Assembly (NCBI RefSeq): GCF_023065955.2
Contig: NW_026622786.1
Location: 53,367,438 to 53,431,437 of the forward strand
Reading direction: 5' to 3'
Length of the DNA stretch: 64,000 nt
Source: Ursus arctos
Taxonomy: Eukaryota; Chordata; Mammalia; Carnivora; Ursidae
Shown piece by piece: positions 58,124 to 64,000 of the stretch. The position numbers and the translations under genes are program-made. The notes below the pieces were generated by a model, which made no database searches, was not told the origin of the DNA, and saw nothing but the letters and a program-made list of their open reading frames with translations. Within the stretch, counting starts at the first letter, position 1, and each line of letters opens with the position of its first letter.

Positions 58124-59455
58124 CATATATGTAGAGGATGGGCAGATGGAACAATGGATGGGTGAATGGTTGGATAGCTAGAAAGTAATAACCACTAAGA
58201 GGTGGGAGTCATTTATTTTTTAACCTACACATTACAGTTTTAGACAAAATGGATTGATTGCTTGTTAAAAAAGATGAGGAGATGAGCTTTCTTATCATTC
58301 TTCCTACTTCTCCTTCCCACCTATAGACTTACCTTTGCTTTGGTCAGACTTTATAAATTTATTTATTTTTAAGTCATAATCCTTTTGGTTGTTTAAGTGT
58401 AGTTCTGTATTTAAATGAATGCAACAATCACAGGCCTCCTTCATTTTGGCAGATTATTGAATGGTGTGCTATAGTCCTTTAAGATTTCCATGTTTTAGAT
58501 GGTCTGTCACTTGCCTTTCTCTTTGAATCATTTTTTGGCTAGGTATAACATTTTTCTTTCCCTTGGAACATTAGAGACATAGTTCTATCGTCTTCTGGCA
58601 TTCAATATTTCTAACAGTAAATGAGAATGATAATAGCCTCATTTTTTCCTCACTTGTAGAAGACCTGATTTTTTTGTTTAGAGTCCCAGAAAATTCGAGA
58701 ATTTCAATGACCTCACAAGAAAATATTTTTTGTATCACTTGTTTGTATCAGTTTCTTGGGATTCAATCTGTAAATTTAATTCTTCATTTCAGAAAACATT
58801 TCTTGCAATATATCCCTCCATATTTTTAATGCTTTATTTGATTGGTTCTATCATGGTGATCTCAATCATTCTTAGCCTGGATTTTTCAATATCCTCCTTA
58901 TCTATCATCATCTTCTAGTTACTTTAATACTCTTTGCCTTTTTCTTACACATTCATGTTGATTATCTAAAGCTTTTTAATATTACATTATTATTATTATT
59001 ATTTTTTACTATTTTTATTGTTTGGTCTAGAGTGGTATGATTTGGTGTCTTAATCTGTTCACTTTTCATTCTCTCCATTTACCTTCTCTTATTATGTATC
59101 ATACTGCTTTTGAACTCCTCCTTTTTTGAATTCATAGGTTTATTTGATCTTTTACTGGCATAAAGTACTTGCAGAACCTATGCTTATGCTGTGTTATGCT
59201 ATCTCATAAATGCTGTATATATTTTTTCTCTTTTGCATGATACACTTTTTCTCTCATTCTTTTTCTTGGTGACATCATATGTTTACATATTTACCCCACC
59301 CTTTTTTCCCATCTGTCCTTTGTTACCTTTCTGTCTTTTCTGGTGTCAGTTCTTGGAGTTTTACTTTCATTCCCTTTTCTAGTTTGAGGACTACATGTTG
59401 CATTCCATCCACTTTGCTGAGTCCTAAGGACTCAGGAGAGCAGAAGTACTAGATT
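58124..59455. other. No gene; T-rich ancient repeat-like stretch
   Basis: 'ggctaggtataacatttttc', 'tagttctatcgtcttctggc' and 'tcaatctgtaaatttaattc' recur in mammalian genomes as an old repeat I cannot name. A (TTA)n run sits at 58984-59006. Confidence 0.4.
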
Positions 59456-59460
59456 TCAGT

Positions 59461-59763
59461 GGAGACTGATTCTTTTAATCAGTCCACTCCCCTGCTGTGT
59501 TCCCTCTCTCGCTGGCTGTCTCTCTGTCACATAAATAAATAAAATCTTTAAAAAAAAAAAGATGGATCAAAACAGATATAGTGTTTGAAGAGACAAAGAC
59601 TGTCATATAAAAGATAACTGATTCTTCTACAATTAAATGGTGGTATGGGTTGGATTAAACACACACTACCCTATAGCCAGCCAAACTCTAGGCTGAAACT
59701 TATCTGATCTCATGTACTGAAGTTTCAGTCAGAATCCACTACTTTAAAAAAAGGAGACTGATT
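59461..59763 (+). mobile_element. Retro-inserted copy of a SINE tail plus its 3' flank
   Basis: Bases 59484-59752 match 60837-61104: SINE tail from 'ccactcccctgctgtg' through the A-run, then 'gatggatcaaaacag' and unique flank to 'actactttaaaaaaa'. I count about six substitutions, roughly 2%. The copy ends in A7 and is bracketed by the 11-bp direct repeat 'ggagactgatt' (59461-59471 and 59753-59763), as for L1-mediated insertion. 59472-59483 is extra sequence at the 5' junction. Confidence 0.85.
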
Positions 59764-60728
59764 AAGAGCCTTTCTGTGAGGTCTAAGCTCTCCTTTTTTC
59801 TGGGATTCCATTAATTATTCTGCAGTAGGGCCCCCTAACTCTGCTAGAGATGTATCTCATTTCAGTGTCCTTGGGTTCAATTCCCCAAAGATGGCACAAT
59901 CCCTGAAAGATATAATCCTGATAGATTTGCCTAATCCATTATTGTCCCAAGATCATATTAAGATAGTGAAAATAGAATAATATAAACCCCTGCTTTGAGA
60001 GTGAGAATATTAAAGCAGGAATATAAGGTCTTTCTTCAAGAATAAAATTGGCCTTAATTGAGGAAAAACTCTATAGCAAATCACTTATATAAAAATACCT
60101 ATTTATAAAGGTACTATGCCATAAATTGCCTTTTCTGTGGTGTAGAAAAAAAAGAATATAGAATATTTAATATCCAGGTTGCTCAACAAAACAACTCAAA
60201 TGCTGACTAGTCAGATCAAGGTGAAGTTCTAAACTAAGATTAAAATTGACTTTTTTTTTATTGCAAATAACAAAGATTCTCCATTGATTTTTCTTGATAT
60301 TCAACGTTAAGTGATAAGGACTTTTTTTGACAAGTTATTTTTCCATTGGTCTTCTCATTACTTATCTGACATGTGACCCCTTAACCTCAGTGTTTGAATA
60401 TATTTCAAGATTTTGAGAAATGCTTTATATGATTGTATGGAGTCATAAAATATGGCTGGTGAAAAAGTTAATGTTGTTTCACAAAATATACATATTGTTA
60501 TTCATTTCAGATGTAAATAAATTTGCCATGAATTCACTATGATTTCACTATCCTGTCTCTTTTTCCCATAGTTCTGTGGGTCTTTGTTTTCAAATACTAT
60601 AATAATCATTGAATATTTTCTTGTGTTGAGACATTAATTTACTCAGCTGATTCTCTTGGAGTAGTGTTTTATAACAAGCTTGTTAAAAGTGTTTTGACAG
60701 TTTCTAAGCCTAACCCCAACATGAAGTC
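59764..60728. other. No gene seen; unassigned
   Basis: About 1 kb separating the duplicated segment from its source. AT-rich, nothing recognised. Confidence 0.45.
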
Positions 60729-60745
60729 AAGATGGATCAAAACAG

Positions 60746-60910
60746 GGCGTCTGCCTTCAGCTCAGGGCATGATCCCGGCGTTCTGGGATCGAGTCCCACA
60801 TCGGGCTCCTCTGCTGAGAGCCTGCTTCTTTCTCTCCCACTCCCCTGCTGTGTTCCTTCTCTCGCTGGCTGTCTCTCTGTCACATAAATAAATAAAATCT
60901 TTAAAAAAAA
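60746..60910 (+). mobile_element. CAN-SINE (SINEC), 5'-truncated source copy
   Basis: Starts inside the head at 'gcgtctgccttcagctc', lacking about 30 nt. The 17-bp TSD 'aagatggatcaaaacag' is perfect (60729-60745 and 60911-60927). Its tail and 177-bp 3' flank are duplicated at 59484-59752. Confidence 0.95.
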
Positions 60911-61105
60911 AAGATGGATCAAAACAGATATAGTGTTTGAAGAGACAAAGACTGTCATATGAAAGATAACTGATTCTTCTACAATTAAATGGTGGTATGG
61001 GTTGGATTAAACATACACTACCCTATAGCCAGCCAAACTCTAGGCTGCAACTTATCTGATCTCGTGTACTGCAGTTTCAGTCAGAATCCACTACTTTAAA
61101 AAAAG

Positions 61106-61335
61106 AAATGCACAACATAAGATGGTATTGGTAAAGAAATAGTCAATTTTGTGTCCACAAATGGGCTCGCCTATGCTTCAGATAACTGAGCCATGTGAAA
61201 TTTGTTCTCTTGTAAAATGTGTGTTTTCTACTAGTGATGGATCCTAATCAGATTAACTCGTGTCTGAATAGCTGCAGCCAGTCTGTGAATTCCCCACCCC
61301 CACCTTTTCTTATGATAATGAAGATCTGGTGTCAG
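61106..61335. other. No gene seen; unassigned
   Basis: Nothing recognised. Confidence 0.45.
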
Positions 61336-61339
61336 TCAC

Positions 61340-61470
61340 CCCGGCTTCTGTTTCCTACTAAGCAGTTATGAGTAGTGTGATCTTGCGCAACTTATTTACC
61401 ACTTTTGAGCCTTGTTGTCCTCTATTGTAAAATAGGCTGTAGTGAGAAATACACGCAATAAAAATTTTTA
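61340..61470 (+). mobile_element. MIR fragment
   Basis: 'gtgtgatcttgcgcaactta', then 'gccttgttgtcctctattgt'. Sense MIR core. Confidence 0.6.
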
Positions 61471-61673
61471 GTAAAAATTGGAATATATGATTAATACTAC
61501 TAAGTTCGTTTCTTTCTAGCATATTTTGAAGATACAAGTAGCAATTAGAAGTTGGCAAGGCTCAGGGGTTTATACATATTTAAATAAGACATGGACACAC
61601 TTCTATGAGTTTACCATCTGAAAGATAAGAGGACAATGGTGACTAACAGGTAAGAAAACACATGACCATCAAC

Positions 61674-61717
61674 TATATATATATATATATAAATATATAT
61701 ATAAATATATATATATT

Positions 61718-61751
<34 letters not shown>

Positions 61752-61773
61752 ATACACACACACACACACACAT
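61674..61773. repeat. (AT)n-(CA)n microsatellite
   Basis: About 78 bp of near-perfect TA repeats with TAAA/TTTA interruptions, then (CA)n. Self-complementary. Confidence 0.95.
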
Positions 61774-61911
61774 ACTTGTCTACCTTTTACCAATGACTAA
61801 AGTTTTTGCCTACAGTAATAAGGATTTTCTATGAATAATTTACATAATGATAAAAGATTACCAGCTGTGACAAAACGGTAATAGAAGGAGGTGAGTACAA
61901 ATGGAAAATAT

Positions 61912-62026
61912 GGGTGTGCCTGCCTGGCTCAGTCCGTAGAGCATGCAACTCATAATCTCAGGTTTGTGAGTTCAAGCCCCACATTGGGTGTAGAGCTTGC
62001 TTATTAAAAAAAAAAAAAAAAAAAAA
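61912..62026 (+). mobile_element. Short b-type CAN-SINE
   Basis: 'tggctcagtccgtagagcat', 'gtgagttcaagccccacatt'; the tRNA-like A and B box regions are intact. Pure A-tail of about 20 nt. Imperfect TSD near 'acaaatggaaaatat'. Confidence 0.9.
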
Positions 62027-62190
62027 GACAAATTAAAAACATGGAGGGCTTATTGGTGTGATAGAAAAAGCCCAAAGAATTGACATTAACTCAATGTCAG
62101 AGACAAAAATTTCATTCTTTGCAGAGTATATTTGTGAGACTGCGGGTAAATGAAATTCTCTTTGGACCTCAGCTTTCTAAAATAATAACA

Positions 62191-62358
62191 GGCTGCCTGG
62201 GTGGCTCAGTCAGTTAAGTGTCTGCCTTCATCTCAGGTCATGATCCCAGGGTCTTGGGATCAAGCCTGGCATCTGGCTCCCTGCTCAACCTACTTCTGCC
62301 ACTCCCCCTGCTTGTGCACTCTCTTTTTCTCTCTAAAATAAATAAATAAATATTTTTA
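62191..62358 (+). mobile_element. CAN-SINE (SINEC)
   Basis: 'ggctgcctgggtggctcagt'. TSD near 'aaaataataaca' (62179-62190 and around 62359-62372). Confidence 0.92.
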
Positions 62359-62374
62359 AAAATAATAATAACAA

Positions 62375-62620
62375 CAAGTTTTTTTTTGAGTGCTTATTAT
62401 GTGCCAAGCTCAATGATAAGGGTTTTCCATTCACGAAAAAAAATATTCCTCATAGCTACTCTAATTGATAGTACTATTACTTTCCTTATTTTACACTGGA
62501 GAAATCTGAGGTTCAAGAAGGTTAGGTAAACTGCCTAAGATCACATAGCCAGTAACTATGTTTGCTGTTATTTTCATGGAAGTAGCATGACTCCAGATTC
62601 TAGATCCTATTCCAAACAAT
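62375..62620 (-). mobile_element. MIR SINE
   Basis: 'gagtgcttattatgtgccaa', 'ggagaaatctgaggttcaag', 'agatcacatagccagtaact'. Antisense MIR, nearly complete. Confidence 0.85.
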
Positions 62621-62629
62621 AGAGAGTTC

Positions 62630-63045
62630 AAGATTTCTTTTCCTCTAAATTCCATGTTTCTGAGTGAGGTGAAAATTCAATTGACTCAAGGATTTTAATA
62701 ACAATATTTTGGAAATTGCGTTGACTAAGTTTGTACCCTGGGTCTAAACAATGGAATGTTCAAATCAGAGTTTCTTCTCCCATTTTCTGTACCCTTTGAA
62801 CGCAAAACCACATTATTATCAGGATGGGATCTCAACGAGGGTAGCTTTGCCCTCAGGTACTTTAAACAATGATGTGTTAATTATGCTCATCTGGATTCTC
62901 CTAGGCACTAAATTATTCCCATAGGAAAAATTACTTTCTTTTTAAGGTTATTAAATTACCGACTAGTTCCCTGGCACAAAAATCTACTGAATGATACCCA
63001 GATGACTTTCCATAGTCGCATCTTGTTATTTTGATCACCATTAAT
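62630..63045. other. No gene seen; unassigned
   Basis: Nothing recognised. Confidence 0.45.
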
Positions 63046-63049
63046 AGAA

Positions 63050-63185
63050 TGTTTCTTCCTAGATGGTATTTCAGTAATCCTCACAGGGGTCCCATTGTGT
63101 AGGTACTGTTAATATTGTCCCTATTTTCAAATGAAATAAACTAAGGCTCAGGAAGGCTAAGTAACAAAGATGACCCAAGATATAA
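63050..63185 (-). mobile_element. MIR fragment
   Basis: 'taatcctcacaggggtccca', 'taaactaaggctcaggaagg', then 'ctaagtaacaaagatgaccc'. Antisense MIR core. Confidence 0.8.
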
Positions 63186-63189
63186 TCCC

Positions 63190-64000
63190 TCCCTAAGGAA
63201 ATTCACATTGCCTGAAAATATTTGAGTGGCCACTAGACTTCCAGTCATGCTTGCTGCTTTATCTCCTTCTACCATGACCCCTCACCACTGTTGGCTGTAC
63301 TGAATGGTATAGGAAGTCTAGCATATCTGGGACATACTATCTGACAGCGCTTCCAAAATCTGAAGGGAGTGTGTAGGTGATGTAAGCTCCTACATATGCC
63401 TGCACACCTAAAACAACAACATAAAGGACATTTAGGTGAGGAAGTGGGGAAATAAAGGTAAGAATTTAATGAAAAAAATAATCAAAACTATTCAACTCCT
63501 TGGAGACCAAATAGGCAGTGAGTTTTTCATTTTCAACTGGTTGTTCTGGACTTTTTACAGACAGCTAGTCTCATGAAAACATAAAATGAGTTTATTACAT
63601 TTTTTTAAAAGTCTCTATCAGACTTCCTTCAGGCTCTAGGCACATGCTAATGATATGGACAAAACTGATTTTGAATGGAGTTCCCACTAAACAAATGAAT
63701 GGTGGAAACAAGAAAGTTACGTGAAAGACAGCCAACTCTTTCTGCAATACCACAGCAATACACAAAGCCGCAATGGTAAAAATTGCATGCATCTGGGAAG
63801 AAGGTATAAACTAGCATGTTATAGGGAAATCAAGGGGGCTTGAGAAAGGGAGGAGGGTCAGAGATTAAAAGAACTCAAAGGATGGAGGCAGAACCCTAAA
63901 AGAAACCAAAGGAAAAATAAAAGCAAATTCTAAACAGCTCTCCTTACAAATGACTTTCATATGCATGGTAAGAAGTGAACTGAAAGAAAACAAATACCAA
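63190..64000. other. No gene seen; mostly unassigned
   Basis: 63610-63730 faintly resembles an antisense L2 ('aggctctaggcacatgctaa'). The rest is unassigned up to the window edge. Confidence 0.4.

Noticed and set aside
61920..61980. tRNA-like sequence with A and B boxes
   Set aside because: It is the head of a short CAN-SINE ending in a poly-A tail, not a tRNA gene.
1..64000. CRISPR arrays, operons or phage-like systems
   Set aside because: The repeats are mammalian SINE/LINE/LTR and microsatellites; nothing prokaryotic is present.

Overview
This is mammalian nuclear DNA from a carnivoran, most likely a bear (Ursidae, possibly giant panda). The evidence is about 34 copies or fragments of tRNA-derived CAN-SINEs (SINEC). 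Many have the variant head 'gggtggcacagcggttaag' with 'ggcgtgatcccggcgttat' and the tail motif 'ctcgctggctgtctctatc', which I recall as typical of bear and panda SINEC copies. A carnivore-type LINE-1 3' end lies at 41365-41490. The species call rests on recalled repeat consensus and was not searched.

I found no protein-coding gene, no convincing coding exon, no functional RNA gene, no CRISPR and nothing prokaryotic. The longest open frames are short and fall in SINE bodies, purine or pyrimidine microsatellites, or dead LINE reverse-transcriptase remnants. The window reads as intergenic or deep-intronic DNA built from layers of transposons: ancient L2 and MIR, MaLR/MLT1-type LTRs and DNA-transposon remnants, then several ages of L1, then CAN-SINEs with intact target-site duplications (TSDs).

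Layout. 1-5.6 kb: MIR/L2 bed with SINEs, a U6 snRNA pseudogene (minus, 1141-1226) and an LTR (2848-3334) inside an L2. 5.6-13 kb: L2, MIR and MaLR-like remnants with long unassigned stretches. 13-20 kb: L2, SINEs and a solo MLT1 LTR (17743-18206) in a MIR. 20-25 kb: a stack of three SINEs (22061-22654), an L1 fragment (23450-24610) and a pyrimidine microsatellite (25119-25260). 28-33.2 kb: a long L1 with internal deletions, broken by a SINE inside a SINE whose A-tail has become a purine microsatellite of about 300 bp, and by a third SINE. 33-46.9 kb: older L1, MaLR-like and DNA-transposon remnants, including an old L1 hit by three SINEs (44640-46920). 47-54 kb: mostly unassigned sequence with a GC-richer patch (47130-47560). 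54-58 kb: L2, then three MLT1 LTRs. 59-64 kb: a 268-bp duplicated segment, SINEs, MIRs and an AT/CA microsatellite.

The most interesting observation is the pair 59484-59752 and 60837-61104. A 5'-truncated SINE at 60746-60910 with a 17-bp perfect TSD, plus 177 bp of its unique 3' flank, occurs again 1.36 kb upstream. The upstream copy is flanked by its own 11-bp direct repeats and has a small foldback at its 5' junction. It looks like a SINE-initiated 3' transduction re-inserted by L1 machinery close to its source. I see no sign of a new multi-gene system.
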